Positions 51,272 to 61,499 of a DNA stretch of 64,000 nucleotides are shown piece by piece. Below the pieces are notes generated by a model. It was not told the DNA's origin. It worked only from the letters and a program-made list of their open reading frames with translations, and searched no databases. The translations under genes and the position numbers were made by a program. Origin of the DNA: Methylovorus sp035565335 (GTDB lineage Bacteria > Pseudomonadota > Gammaproteobacteria > Burkholderiales > Methylophilaceae); the NCBI GenBank assembly GCA_035565335.1, contig DATMSO010000047.1, positions 6,584 through 70,583 of the forward strand, given 5' to 3'. The first letter of the stretch is position 1. The number at the start of each line of letters is the position of its first letter.

Positions 51272-54200
51272 TGAGTTGCGCAATCTGGGTCGCGCCTCCC
51301 AGGGTAGGGTCGGCGTTGTAGAAGGTATACACGGAGCCGCCCGCATTGGTGGTGTAATAGCTGCCGGATTCAATGACGATGCTGTCAGCGGAGTCCAGCA
51401 CCAGACTGAAGATGGAGCTGGTGCCCTGCCCCACTATGCTCTGGATGGCAGAGGCGGATATCTTGACAAACTCGCTGGTGCTATCGGCCAGGTTCAGCGC
51501 TTCCGTGGTGGTGACATGCGACGCCAGCGAGCTGAGGTTGATCAGGGTATTGCTGGCGAGACCAGTGATTTTCAGGGTATCCGTACCGGTACCGCCGTCG
51601 ATGATGGCACTGAGATAATTGCTGCTGTTCAACACCATGAGATCATTGCCGGCGGCGCCGCTCAGCGTATCGGCAAAGGTGCTGGCGGTGAGTGTGTTAT
51701 CCAGAGTGTTACCGGTCAGCGATTGCGCTGCGGTGTTGTTCAGCAGGGTGCCATTTTCGACATTGTCCGCCAGGATGCAGGAGATGCTGCTGCAGATCAG
51801 ATCCGTACCGGCGCCGCTGGCTTCGGTAACTACATCGCCCGCATCGTCGATGTAATAGGTGTCGTTGCCGAGGCCACCGGCCATGGCATCGGCGCCTGTG
51901 CCGCCATCCAGAATATCCGCCCCGGCACCGCCCGCCAGGGTATCGTTGCCCGCCAGCCCATATAGCGTGCTGCCGGCGCTGTTGGCGGTCAGCACGTTAT
52001 CAAGGGTATTGCCCGTGGCAACGAGTCCGGCGGTGCTGCCACTGAGCGTCAGATTTTCCACATTGGCGGCCAGCGTATAACTAATGCTGCTCGACACCAG
52101 ATCGGTGCCCTCGCCGAGGTTTTCCGAGACCACATCGCCCACATTATCCACATAGTAGGTATCGTTGCCGGTGCCGCCATACATGGTGTCGGCGCCCGTG
52201 CCGCCGTTCAGGGTATCGTTGCCGGCCCCGCCGCTCAGAATATTGGCCGCGGTGTTTCCGGTAATCACGTTATCCAGCTCATTGCCAGTGCCATTGATGG
52301 CGTTAGTGCCGGTCAGGGTCAGGTTTTCAATATTGCTGCCGGTCGCCAGGGTATAGGTGATGGAGGAATACACCAGGTCGGTGCCCTCGTTGGCGGCTTC
52401 GGTCACGATATCGCCAACATTGTCGACATAGTAGGTATCGTTGCCTATGCCGCCATACATGGTGTCGGCGCCCGTACCGCCGTTCAGGGTATCGTTGCCG
52501 GCCCCTCCGCTCAGAATATTGGCCGCGCTGTTTCCGGTAATCACGTTATCCAGCTCATTGCCGGTGCCGTTGATCGCATTCGTGCCGGTCAGGGTCAGGT
52601 TCTCAACATTGCCGCCTATCGCCAGGGTATAGGTGATGGAGGAATAGACCAGGTCAGTGCCCGCATTGGTGGCTTCGGTGACAACATCCCCGACATCATC
52701 CACATAGTAGGTATCATTGCCCAGACCGCCCGCCATGGCGTCAGCACCGGTGCCGCCGTTGAGCGTATCGGCACCCGCGCCCCCCACCAGCGTATCGTTG
52801 CCCGCCAGGCCAGAGAGCGTGCTGCCGGCGCTGTTGGCCGTAAGCACATTGTCCAGGGTATTGCCGGTGGCGGTGAGCCCAGCCGTGGTGCCTGTCAGGG
52901 TAAGGTTTTCGACGTTGCTGGAGAGGGTGTAAGTCACCGTGCTGTACACCAGATCCGTGCCGGCACCGCCGGCTTCGGTAATAGTGTCAGTGGTGCTATC
53001 CACATAGTAGGTGTCGTTCCCTGCCCCGCCGGACATGGCGTCATTGCCGGTACCACCATCCAGCACATCCGCACCATCGCCGCCTATCAAGGTGTCATTG
53101 CCACCTAAACCATACAGTGTGCTGCCGGCATTATTGGCGGTCAGCACATTGGCCACGGTATTGCCGGTAGCAACCAAACCGGCAGTGGAACCGATCAAGG
53201 TCATGTTTTCCACATTGGTCGATACCGTGTAAGTGACGCTGCTGTAAATAATATCCGTGCCCGCGCCGCTGCCCTCGGTCACCACATCGGAGGTGCTGTC
53301 GACATAGTAGGTGTCATTGCCCGCACCACCGGCCATGGTGTCGTTTCCGCTGCCACCATCCAGAATGTCATTGCCTGCGGCACCATTGAGGGTGTCGTTA
53401 CCCGCCAGGCCATAAAGGGTACTGCCGGCGCTATTGGCGGTGAGCACGTTATCCAGCGTATTGCCTGTGCCGGTCATACCAGCGGTGGTGCCGGTCAGCG
53501 TGAGATTTTCGACATTGCTGGAGAGAGTGTAAGTGGCGCTGCTGTACACCAGGTCAGTACCGGCACCGGTCGCTTCGGTAATGGTGTCTGCGCTGTCGTC
53601 CACATAGTAGGTGTCATTACCCGCCCCGCCCGCCATGCTGTCGATGCCGGTGCCACCATCCAGTATGTCATTGCCGCTACCGCCATTGAGCGTGTCGTTC
53701 CCCGCCAAGCCATACAGCGTGCTGCCGGCGTTGTTCGCTGTGAGGATGTTATCCAGACTGTTGCCCGTGCCGGTCAGACTTGCCGTTGTGCCGTTCAGGG
53801 TCAGATTCTCGACGTTGGCAACCAGGGTATAGCTGATGCTGCTCATCACCAGGTCGGTACCCTCGGCGGTGTTTTCGCTGACCACATCGCCAGTATTGTC
53901 GACATAGTAAGTGTCATTGCCAGCGCCTCCTGACATGCTGTCGGCGCCGGTGCCGCCATCCAGAATGTCGGCGCCAGCACCACCAATGAGGGTATCACTC
54001 CCTGCCAGACCATAGAGTGTGCTGCCAACGCTGTTGGCCGTAAGCACGTTGTCCAGGGTATTACCTGTGCCAGTCAGACCGGCCGTGGTGCCAGTCAGGG
54101 TCAGGTTTTCAACGTTGCTGGAAAGGGTATAACTCACCGTACTGTAGGCGAGATCAGTACCAGCCCCCGTCGATTCGGTAATGGTGTCTGCGCTATCGTC

Positions 54201-57200
54201 CACATAGTAGGTGTCGTTACCCGCGCCACCGGCCATGCTGTCTATGCCAGTGCCACCATCCAGTATGTCATTACCGATGCTACCTATCAGAGTATCGTTG
54301 CCGGCCAAACCATACAATGTGCTGCCAGCAGTGTTGGCGGTCAGAACGTTATCCATGCTATTGCCAGTGCCAGTCAGACCGGCCGTGGTGCCGGTCAGGG
54401 TGAGGTTTTCGACGTTGCTGGATAGCGTGTAGGTGACAGTGCTGTAAGCAAGGTCGGTGCCGGCCGCCGTCGATTCGGCGATGGTGTCTGCGCTATCGTC
54501 CACGTAGTAGATATCGTCACCGGCGCCACCTGCCATGCTGTCGGTACCGGTGCCGCCATCGAGTAAGTCATTACCGGCGCCGCCTATCAGGGTGTCGTTC
54601 CCGGCCAGACCATACAGCGTGCTGCCCGCACTATTGGCGGTTAGTACGTTGTCCAGGGTGTTACCTGTGCCGGTCAGACCGGCGGTGGTGCCGGTCAGCG
54701 TGAGGTCTTCAACATTGGCCACCAGGGTGTAGCTGATGGTACTAAAAACCAGATCGTTACCTTCAGCGCCATTTTCGGCAACCCCATCGCCCACGTCATC
54801 CACATAGTAAGTATCATCGCCGGCGCCCCCGGCCATATTGTCGGCGCCCAGCCCTCCGTCCAGAATATCAGCGCCCGTGCCGCCGATCAGGGTGTCATTC
54901 CCCGATAAACCGTAAAGACTGTTGCCGGCGCTATTCGCGGTGAGCACGTTATCCAGCGTATTGCCTGTGCCCGTGAGACCAACGGTGGTGCCGGTCAGGG
55001 TGAGATTTTCGACGTTGGCAACCAGCGCGTAGCTGATGTTGCTCATCACCAGGTCGGTACCTTCGGCAGTGTTTTCGGTGACTACATCGCCAGTATTGTC
55101 GACATAGTAAGTGTCATTGCCAGCGCCTCCTGACATGCTGTCGGCGCCAGTGCCACCATCCAGAATGTCGGCGCCGGCGCCACCGATCAGGGTGTCATTA
55201 CCCGCCAAACCGTAAAGTGTATTGCCGGCACCGTTGGCTGTCAGGATGTTGTCCAGGCTATTGCCGGTGCCGGCCAGCCCCCCCGTCGTGCCGATCAGGG
55301 TGAGGTTTTCGACATTGCTGGAGAGCGTGTAGGTGACGGTGCTGTAGGCGAGGTCGGTACCAGCCCCAGTCAATTCGGTAATGGAGTCTGCGCTATCGTC
55401 TACGTAGTAGGTGTCGTCACCGGCGCCACCTGCCATATTGTCGGTGCCGGTGCCGCCGTCCAGGATGTCATTACCGGCGGCGCCTATCAGGGTGTCATTG
55501 CCCGCCAGGCCATATAGACTGCTGCCGGCACTGTTGGCCGTCAGTACATTGTCCAGGGAGTTGCCGGTTGCACTCAGGCCTGCCGTCCCACCAGTCAGTG
55601 TGAGGTTTTCGACATTGCTGGCGAGGGTATAACTCACCGTGCTGTAGGCCAGGTCGGTGCCGGCATTGGCGGTTTCGTTGATGCTGTCTGCGCTGTCGTC
55701 CACATAGTAGATGTCGTTACCCGCACCGCCGGCCATGCTGTCGGTGCCGGTACCGCCATCCAGAATGTCATTACCGGCGCCGCCGATCAGGGTGTCATTG
55801 CCCGCCAGACCATACAGCGTGCTGCCAGCGCTGTTAGCAGTCAGTATGTTGTCCAGCGTATTACCCGTGCCAATCAACCCCGCCGTCGAACCAGTCAGGG
55901 TGAGATTTTCCAGATTGTCGCCCAGGGTATAACGGATGCTGCTCATGACCAGATCCATGCCGTCGCCGGTATTTTCAGTGATCACATCGCCCGTGTTGTC
56001 GACATAGTAGGTGTCGTTGCCCGCACCGCCCGCCATGCTATCGGCATCGCTGCCGCCATCCAGAATATCGGCCCCTGCTCCGCCGATCAGCGTATCGTTA
56101 CCTGCCAGGCCGTAAAGCGTGCTACCTGCGCTATTGGCGGTCAGCACGTTATCCAGACTATTGCCGGTGCCGGTCAGACCTTCGGTCGTGCCGGTCAGGG
56201 TCAGGTTTTCGACGTTGCTGGAGAGGGTATAAGTCACCGTGCTGTAGACCAGGTCAGTGCCTGCATTGGCGGCTTCGGTAATGGTGTCTGCGCTATCGTC
56301 AACGTAGTAAGTATCGTTGCCCGCACCGCCCGCCATGCTATCGGTGCCAGTACCACCATCGAGAATGTCATCACCGGCACTACCGATCAGAGTGTCATTT
56401 CCCGCCAGCCCATACAGCGTGCTGCCTGCGCTATTGGCGGTCAGCACGTTATCCAGACTATTGCCAGTGGCCGTCAATCCGGCGTTGGTACCGGTCAGGG
56501 TGAGATTTTCGACGTTGTCACCCAGGGTATAGCTGATAGTGCTGAATACCAGGTCGGTGCCTTCGGCGGCGTTTTCAGTGACCACATCGCTGCTGTTGTC
56601 GACATAGTAGGTGTCATTGCCGCGCCCGCCGACCATGGTATCCGCCCCCTGACCGCCATCGAGAATATCATTGGCGGCAGCACCATACAGGGTATCGTTG
56701 CCATCGCCCGCTTCAATGATATTGGCAAGGCCGCGGGCAGGCAGGACAAAGGTATAGTCCGAGCCGGAGTTCACCAGCAAATCACTGGGAGAGGTGACAT
56801 CCTTGACGATCACGGTGGCCGTCATCACAAAATTGACCGGGGTTCCTGACAGGTCAATCACGGAAATAGTGATGGTCAGGACAAAGCTTTTGGCAAAGCC
56901 TGTGCTGTCCATCGCCAGCGTGGTCGGGTAAAGCAGGTTATTGGCAATGACGTAAGTGCCATCGAAAGATGAACCGGTTTGCGTAGTGGGTAGATTGAGC
57001 GACCAGGTGCCGTTGGTATTTTGCGTAGCATTCTCAAAGGTAAAACCGGATGGCAGCCCGCTGACCGTATAACTGGTAACGCTTTTGGCATTATTCAGCG
57101 TAATGGACATTTCCTTGGCATAACCCGTGCCCAGGCGCTGGGCATCGTCGCCATAAATAACATCATCGCCCGCCGTCCCGGTAATGGTCTCGGCGGCGGA

Positions 57201-57872
57201 TTGTGCTTCAAAGCTGGCATCGACATCGCTGGATGGTATGCCGCCAGCACCGTATATGGTGGCCCCATCCGTACGTTGGCCGGTGATATTGAACAGGGTA
57301 AATGTGCCTATATCAGCGGGCCCCACCGAATGCACGGGAACCGGCACACTACCTGCCCGCTCGATCGGCAGCGTGATCTGCGGATCGTATTTTTCCGGGG
57401 TAAGCTGGGCAATCGACTGATGGCTGCTTTGCTCACTGACAATTTTGAGGGCATCCGCCGGAGCGTTGTCTTTCGGCTGAATATCCTCCGCCTGCGCTGC
57501 GGGGGGAATGTCGGCTTTGGAGATATCGGTAGGCTCCTGCTGCTCGGGGGCCGGCTGTTTGGGAACCGATACTGACTGATGAACGGAATCGGCATCGGAA
57601 GAGGCCATGGGCGAATCGGCAAATGCCGTCCCGAACTCGCCCACCATGCCCAGCAATTTGCTCAGCAGGATGGTGGAGCCATCCGCAAACAGCCCTTCCG
57701 GTTTCTGCATGTCCATGGCATCCAGTGCCCCGCTAACCAGCACAAAACGCTCACCGGACTTGAGCACCACAATTAAATCGATATCCAGTACCGATACATG
57801 GGCTATTTCGCTCTGAGCGAAAGGGAGCTTGAATTTGCCATCGTGGTTGGTAACCATCAGTCGAGCAGCCAT
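51255..57872 (-). CDS. Giant RTX adhesin (2205 aa), type I secretion substrate
   Basis: No signal peptide. Residues 1-80 (LIVVLKSGERFVLVSGALDAM) weakly resemble the prefix domain of BapA/LapF-type adhesins. Residues 100-200 are Pro/Gln-rich; 220-400 contain a cadherin/Ig-like segment. From residue 413 there are 17 tandem units, 100 residues each except units 14 and 15 (92), every unit with about four RTX nonapeptides (LYGLAGNDTL, IGGAGADIL, DGGTGADSM, AGGAGNDTYYVD) plus a beta-rich spacer ending NVENLTLTG. The C-terminus (ADPTLGGATQIAQLNVSTA) is the expected uncleaved secretion signal. No LapG-type di-alanine cleavage site is evident. Its start shares one base with the MotA-like stop. Probable calcium-dependent surface adhesin. 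Confidence 0.92.
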   Translation of the reverse strand: MAARLMVTNHDGKFKLPFAQSEIAHVSVLDIDLIVVLKSGERFVLVSGALDAMDMQKPEGLFADGSTILLSKLLGMVGEFGTAFADSPMASSDADSVHQSVSVPKQPAPEQQEPTDISKADIPPAAQAEDIQPKDNAPADALKIVSEQSSHQSIAQLTPEKYDPQITLPIERAGSVPVPVHSVGPADIGTFTLFNITGQRTDGATIYGAGGIPSSDVDASFEAQSAAETITGTAGDDVIYGDDAQRLGTGYAKEMSITLNNAKSVTSYTVSGLPSGFTFENATQNTNGTWSLNLPTTQTGSSFDGTYVIANNLLYPTTLAMDSTGFAKSFVLTITISVIDLSGTPVNFVMTATVIVKDVTSPSDLLVNSGSDYTFVLPARGLANIIEAGDGNDTLYGAAANDILDGGQGADTMVGGRGNDTYYVDNSSDVVTENAAEGTDLVFSTISYTLGDNVENLTLTGTNAGLTATGNSLDNVLTANSAGSTLYGLAGNDTLIGSAGDDILDGGTGTDSMAGGAGNDTYYVDDSADTITEAANAGTDLVYSTVTYTLSSNVENLTLTGTTEGLTGTGNSLDNVLTANSAGSTLYGLAGNDTLIGGAGADILDGGSDADSMAGGAGNDTYYVDNTGDVITENTGDGMDLVMSSIRYTLGDNLENLTLTGSTAGLIGTGNTLDNILTANSAGSTLYGLAGNDTLIGGAGNDILDGGTGTDSMAGGAGNDIYYVDDSADSINETANAGTDLAYSTVSYTLASNVENLTLTGGTAGLSATGNSLDNVLTANSAGSSLYGLAGNDTLIGAAGNDILDGGTGTDNMAGGAGDDTYYVDDSADSITELTGAGTDLAYSTVTYTLSSNVENLTLIGTTGGLAGTGNSLDNILTANGAGNTLYGLAGNDTLIGGAGADILDGGTGADSMSGGAGNDTYYVDNTGDVVTENTAEGTDLVMSNISYALVANVENLTLTGTTVGLTGTGNTLDNVLTANSAGNSLYGLSGNDTLIGGTGADILDGGLGADNMAGGAGDDTYYVDDVGDGVAENGAEGNDLVFSTISYTLVANVEDLTLTGTTAGLTGTGNTLDNVLTANSAGSTLYGLAGNDTLIGGAGNDLLDGGTGTDSMAGGAGDDIYYVDDSADTIAESTAAGTDLAYSTVTYTLSSNVENLTLTGTTAGLTGTGNSMDNVLTANTAGSTLYGLAGNDTLIGSIGNDILDGGTGIDSMAGGAGNDTYYVDDSADTITESTGAGTDLAYSTVSYTLSSNVENLTLTGTTAGLTGTGNTLDNVLTANSVGSTLYGLAGSDTLIGGAGADILDGGTGADSMSGGAGNDTYYVDNTGDVVSENTAEGTDLVMSSISYTLVANVENLTLNGTTASLTGTGNSLDNILTANNAGSTLYGLAGNDTLNGGSGNDILDGGTGIDSMAGGAGNDTYYVDDSADTITEATGAGTDLVYSSATYTLSSNVENLTLTGTTAGMTGTGNTLDNVLTANSAGSTLYGLAGNDTLNGAAGNDILDGGSGNDTMAGGAGNDTYYVDSTSDVVTEGSGAGTDIIYSSVTYTVSTNVENMTLIGSTAGLVATGNTVANVLTANNAGSTLYGLGGNDTLIGGDGADVLDGGTGNDAMSGGAGNDTYYVDSTTDTITEAGGAGTDLVYSTVTYTLSSNVENLTLTGTTAGLTATGNTLDNVLTANSAGSTLSGLAGNDTLVGGAGADTLNGGTGADAMAGGLGNDTYYVDDVGDVVTEATNAGTDLVYSSITYTLAIGGNVENLTLTGTNAINGTGNELDNVITGNSAANILSGGAGNDTLNGGTGADTMYGGIGNDTYYVDNVGDIVTEAANEGTDLVYSSITYTLATGSNIENLTLTGTNAINGTGNELDNVITGNTAANILSGGAGNDTLNGGTGADTMYGGTGNDTYYVDNVGDVVSENLGEGTDLVSSSISYTLAANVENLTLSGSTAGLVATGNTLDNVLTANSAGSTLYGLAGNDTLAGGAGADILDGGTGADAMAGGLGNDTYYIDDAGDVVTEASGAGTDLICSSISCILADNVENGTLLNNTAAQSLTGNTLDNTLTASTFADTLSGAAGNDLMVLNSSNYLSAIIDGGTGTDTLKITGLASNTLINLSSLASHVTTTEALNLADSTSEFVKISASAIQSIVGQGTSSIFSLVLDSADSIVIESGSYYTTNAGGSVYTFYNADPTLGGATQIAQLNVSTA
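51600..56636 (-). repeat. 17-unit tandem coding repeat, 300-bp period
   Basis: The Met-(A/S)-G-G codon block recurs at 56636, 56336, 56036 and so on every 300 bp, with two 276-bp units near the 3' end of the gene; 14 x 300 plus 2 x 276 exactly equals the distance to the last unit start at 51884. The DNA copies differ at many silent positions while the protein is nearly constant. Unit 17 fades into the C-terminal domain. Confidence 0.95.
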
Positions 57873-59464
57873 CAGAATTTCTCCTTCACCGTTGAATCAG
57901 CCATCCCTTGCTGCCGCACCGTTTGGCGGTGCAGCGCCAATATTGCCGCCAAACCCACACGCAACTCGCTTTCCAGCCGCTCGAAACCACGCGCGATGTC
58001 TTGCCCAATGTCGCTCATGACTTGGATATGACCGGGACTCGTCAGGCCGGCCTCGATGTTGGCGGTGCTTGCCATTTGCTGGCTGAGCATATCGACCACC
58101 ACCTGGTGAAGCTCGCGCGTGGCCTGGGTATGCGCTTCTGCGATGGCGTGCTGACGCTCCATCATCGACATCGTCAGCGCATTGGCTTCTGAAATGGCAT
58201 TGAAAATACGTTCGAAAATGGCATGCTGATTCAGCACGGCCTGTTGCGCCCGACCCGCCTCCGCATTGCGCTCCTCAATCGCGGATAGCCGTTGCTCCAG
58301 CATTTCACTGAACATCTGATGGCTATGGCGCGCATGTTCGGCATATGTCTGCTCCAGCTGCGTAGCCTGCATGCCTGACTGCTGGATCAGACTTTTCGCC
58401 AGGCTCTGGTGCTGCATATCCGATTGCCGCTGTGCATGCACCACCGCCGCCGCCAGTTGCTCAACAGAATGGCCCATCCTGTCCGTCAACTGCACCAGGG
58501 CAGGCAAGGAAGCCAGGTGCGTATTCATCTTCTCGGCCTTATGCTCGGTTTTTTCGGAGAGCGCGACAATGCGGTCCATCGCATCCAATAGCCGGGATAG
58601 GCGTGCTTCCTGGCCTGCCCCCTGGCTGACCAGTGCGCGCACCTCGCCCTGCAAGCTTTGCTGCAGGCGTTGCAATTCGTCCATACGCGCCTGCAATAGC
58701 GATTGGTCGACCTCCGCGTGCATAGGGCCGCTCTCACTGACTTCGGCGATCACATGCTCTATCACCCCGCGGGCATACTGCATGAACTCCACCTGGAAAG
58801 CCCGCACCGATAGCATCATGATGCCCAGCATCAGGGAACAGAGCAGACCGAACATGGAAGCACTGAAAGCGGTCCCCATGGCGGTGAGAGGGTATTGCAG
58901 TGTGCCGATCAGCTGGGTAAGCGCCTGATCCATGTTCTGCGAGGTATCGGCATTGGCAAAACCGCCGATGAGGTTGCCCACGGCCACCAGCGTTTCCAGC
59001 AAGCCTATAAATGTGCCGAGCAGCCCCAGGGCAATCATCAGCCCGACCACATATTGTGCGGCCTCCTGCCTGCGCTCCAGAATATGCTCCATGTATTCCA
59101 GCGCCTCTTGCACCTGGCCCTGTTGCATCATGGAGGCCTGCTGCGTTAAACGGATGTGCTGTACGCGTGCGATGAGGTGGGAAGCAATCGATTTGCTTTT
59201 GCCGGATACCGCCGCCTGATCATCTTTGCCGCCATCCGCGAAGTCTTCAAACACCTGCCACTCCCAGCGGATATCCCTGATGCGTACTATCATCAGCATG
59301 GCCCCCACAGCCGCCGCCGCAATGATGATGCTGTTGATGACGATACTGGTCCGTATGGAGTGCAGGACAAAATCGTGGAATATGCATGCCCCGGTGAGGG
59401 TCGTCGCCAGAGGCAAAAGCGTAAAGATAAGATGTTTTTTATGCGTGGACTTGAGAGTTTTCAT
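57872..59464 (-). CDS. MotA/ExbB-like proton-channel protein of the secretion operon (SiiB-like)
   Basis: 530 residues. Four membrane segments (about 10-33, 40-62, 138-168, 192-224) carry the MotA/TolQ/ExbB-type blocks GLLGTFIGLLETLVAVG and MGTAFSASMFGLLCSLMLG. A long coiled coil of about 260 residues (LLQARMDELQRLQQSLQ to the ARGFERLESELRVG end) follows. With the MotB-like protein encoded two genes upstream it should form an ion-driven stator-like complex. Its position between the adaptor and adhesin genes mirrors SiiB of Salmonella SPI-4. ATG at 59464 chosen; a TTG at 59470 is possible. Its stop overlaps the adhesin start. Confidence 0.82.
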   Translation of the reverse strand: MKTLKSTHKKHLIFTLLPLATTLTGACIFHDFVLHSIRTSIVINSIIIAAAAVGAMLMIVRIRDIRWEWQVFEDFADGGKDDQAAVSGKSKSIASHLIARVQHIRLTQQASMMQQGQVQEALEYMEHILERRQEAAQYVVGLMIALGLLGTFIGLLETLVAVGNLIGGFANADTSQNMDQALTQLIGTLQYPLTAMGTAFSASMFGLLCSLMLGIMMLSVRAFQVEFMQYARGVIEHVIAEVSESGPMHAEVDQSLLQARMDELQRLQQSLQGEVRALVSQGAGQEARLSRLLDAMDRIVALSEKTEHKAEKMNTHLASLPALVQLTDRMGHSVEQLAAAVVHAQRQSDMQHQSLAKSLIQQSGMQATQLEQTYAEHARHSHQMFSEMLEQRLSAIEERNAEAGRAQQAVLNQHAIFERIFNAISEANALTMSMMERQHAIAEAHTQATRELHQVVVDMLSQQMASTANIEAGLTSPGHIQVMSDIGQDIARGFERLESELRVGLAAILALHRQTVRQQGMADSTVKEKF

Positions 59465-59500
59465 GATCAAGGGGCTTCATCCAGGTGGAAGATAAATGCA

Positions 59501-60820
59501 TTACCGGGGCTCACTGAAGGCAGCGCGAGCAAAGCGGGTTAGAGGCGAAATCAGGTAGGCAAGCACCGTGCGGCTGCCCACCACAATATCGGCAGTGGCG
59601 ACCATGCCAGGCACGATAGGTCGACCAGCAAACGCGCGCTGATTGCCATCCAGGCCGATGCGTACGCGATAAAAGCGCTCGCCCCGCTCATCCGGCACCG
59701 TGTCCGCACTCACTTCAGCCAATCGGCCCCGGGTGGTGCCAAAAGAGGCGTAATCGTAGGCAGACAGGCGCACATATACCGGCAGGCCGGCATGCAATTC
59801 GGCGCGGTCCGCCGGGCGTACTCGCGCCTCGACCACAATATGCTCATCCGAAGGCGTGATTTCGACCACAGGATCCCCGGGGCGAATGACGCCGCCAACA
59901 GTCGTTACATTCACCCGATTCACCACGCCGGAAACGGGTGCCCGCAGCTCGGTGCGCTCCACACGGTCATGGCTGGCTTTGAGCTCCTCCTGCACGCGCT
60001 GGAGGTCGGTTTGGGCCGAAGTCAGATCGGTACGCGCATCGGCACGGAATCGGGATTCCAGCTCACGGCTGCGACCTTCGGCCTCGGCCACCGCAGCGCG
60101 CAAGCGGGGCAGCGAAGTATCGGCATCGGACACCATGGTACGCAGCCGCTGCACACGCGCCTGGGCTTCAAGCACCTCCAGTCGGGATGCGGCTTCGCGC
60201 TGCATCATCTCGTTGGAAATTTGCTGTTGCCGCTGCGCCAGTTCCAGTTCCACCGCCAGGCTGCCGCGACGCGCCAGCAGCTCTGCCAGTTCGGAACGTT
60301 TCTGTGCCACCTGCTCAGTCGCAACGCGCTGATCCTGCTCCAGGCGCTGGCGGCGGGCGAGAAAAGCATCGCGCTCTGCGCGTATGGCATCCGAGGAATC
60401 GACGGCATGAAAATCGGCGATGGCTTTGCCTTCGGCCTCGGCTTTCAGTCGTAGCACCTTGGCCAGCAATGCTTTTTCTCGCACCCGACGCTCGCCCATT
60501 TGCGAAGCGCCTTGTACATCACTGATGCGCGCCAGCAAATCGCCTTTTTGCACGAACTCGCCTTCCGACACATCAATCGACAGCACCACGCCGCCTTCCA
60601 GATGCTGCACCACCTGGCTGTGCGTTGAGGGAATAACGCGGCCTTCGGCACGTACGACCATCCTGACCGGCGCCCATGCCGCCCAGAGCATCAGCAACAC
60701 CAGCATGGCGGCAATCAGCGTGATCAGATAACGCGGCGTACGAAGCTCCTGCAACAAATCCGCCTGCAAGCGATGCCGAGCAGCCATGCGATCAGCGAGA
60801 TTTCGTAAGTCCGGTGTCAT
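59501..60820 (-). CDS. Type I secretion periplasmic adaptor (HlyD/LapC/SiiD-like)
   Basis: 439 residues: one N-terminal helix (TLIAAMLVLLMLWAAWAPVRMVV, about 33-56), lipoyl half (GRVIPSTHSQVVQHLEGGVV), a long coiled hairpin (about 115-285), second half (ELRAPVSGVVNRVNVTTVGGVIRPGDPVVEI) and the beta-barrel end (GMVATADIVVGSRTVLAYLISPLTR), all HlyD-family hallmarks. It connects the ABC exporter to the TolC-like pore. Its ATG overlaps the MotB-like stop (ATGA). 36 nt precede the MotA-like gene. Confidence 0.93.
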   Translation of the reverse strand: MTPDLRNLADRMAARHRLQADLLQELRTPRYLITLIAAMLVLLMLWAAWAPVRMVVRAEGRVIPSTHSQVVQHLEGGVVLSIDVSEGEFVQKGDLLARISDVQGASQMGERRVREKALLAKVLRLKAEAEGKAIADFHAVDSSDAIRAERDAFLARRQRLEQDQRVATEQVAQKRSELAELLARRGSLAVELELAQRQQQISNEMMQREAASRLEVLEAQARVQRLRTMVSDADTSLPRLRAAVAEAEGRSRELESRFRADARTDLTSAQTDLQRVQEELKASHDRVERTELRAPVSGVVNRVNVTTVGGVIRPGDPVVEITPSDEHIVVEARVRPADRAELHAGLPVYVRLSAYDYASFGTTRGRLAEVSADTVPDERGERFYRVRIGLDGNQRAFAGRPIVPGMVATADIVVGSRTVLAYLISPLTRFARAAFSEPR

Positions 60821-61497
60821 GCCGGCGGCCTTATCTGGATGCTGACATGACTGCGGTCATCCTGGCTTGGTGTGTCCAGGATGACGGTTTCAATATGGCT
60901 GGGCGGTATGCCCTTGGTGACCAGATGGTCGCGCAAGACCGCAATCCGATAAAACGCCAGACGCCGGGCTTCGCTGGGCGCGGGCTCCGCCATGGTGGCT
61001 TCCATGACCACATGCCACTGACCCGCGCCGCTGAAATCGCCGATGGCGTTATCCAGCACATTCAGAAGTTTGTCTTCAAGCGTGGTGACTCCATAGGCAT
61101 AGCTCACGCTGATGTTGGGCATCTTTCCGGAAATTACGACCGGAGCGGCAGGCTGTGATTTACTCCGGTGCGGGCTTGCATTGCCCGAGGTTTGCGGGGT
61201 ATGGGTCGCGCTCGTCGAAACACGCTGCTCATTTTCCTGCCTTAACTGCTCGGCAATGGCACGCTGGCGCTGCACTTCCAGTTGGGCCTGTTGCAGCGAT
61301 ATCTGCATGGCCTGATTCTGCTGACGCATACGCTCGGCAACATTCCGCTCAAGCTGCGCATGAGACAGTTTGACCATCGCGCCGAAAATCGAGATGGCGA
61401 ACACCACAATCACAAACACCATGACCAGCACCACATTGGTCAATGCATCAACAAACCCCGGCCAATAATTCTGTTCGCGTGAAGAACCGCCTGCCAT
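60817..61497 (-). CDS. MotB/ExbD-like protein of the secretion operon (SiiA-like)
   Basis: 226 residues. The single N-terminal helix, NYWPGFVDALTNVVLVMVFV (from residue 10), has an aspartate at residue 17 at its start, the position of the proton-carrying Asp of MotB, ExbD and SiiA. A short coiled coil (about 50-90), a Ser/Pro linker and an OmpA/MotB-like C-terminal domain (TLEDKLLNVLDNAIGDF, SEARRLAFYRIAVLRDHLVTKGIPPSHIETVIL) follow. It would anchor to peptidoglycan or the pore and pair with the MotA-like protein. Two nt separate it from the outer membrane gene; ATGA overlap to the adaptor gene. Confidence 0.83.
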   Translation of the reverse strand: MAGGSSREQNYWPGFVDALTNVVLVMVFVIVVFAISIFGAMVKLSHAQLERNVAERMRQQNQAMQISLQQAQLEVQRQRAIAEQLRQENEQRVSTSATHTPQTSGNASPHRSKSQPAAPVVISGKMPNISVSYAYGVTTLEDKLLNVLDNAIGDFSGAGQWHVVMEATMAEPAPSEARRLAFYRIAVLRDHLVTKGIPPSHIETVILDTPSQDDRSHVSIQIRPPA

Positions 61498-61499
61498 GT

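Noticed and set aside
51373..56532. Recurrent plus-strand ORFs of about 71-73 codons every 300 bp
   Set aside because: They are antisense shadows created by the repeat of the adhesin gene; composition is unusual and there are no ribosome-binding sites.
51600..56636. Long tandem array that could suggest CRISPR or a satellite
   Set aside because: The 300-bp period is a multiple of three, lies wholly inside one open frame and encodes RTX nonapeptides; there are no short identical repeats with unique spacers.
57872..61497. ZorAB-like (Zorya phage defence) pair, because of MotA/MotB-like proteins with a long coiled-coil tail
   Set aside because: There is no ZorC, ZorD or ZorE, and the genes are interleaved with HlyD, TolC and adhesin genes in a single type I secretion operon.
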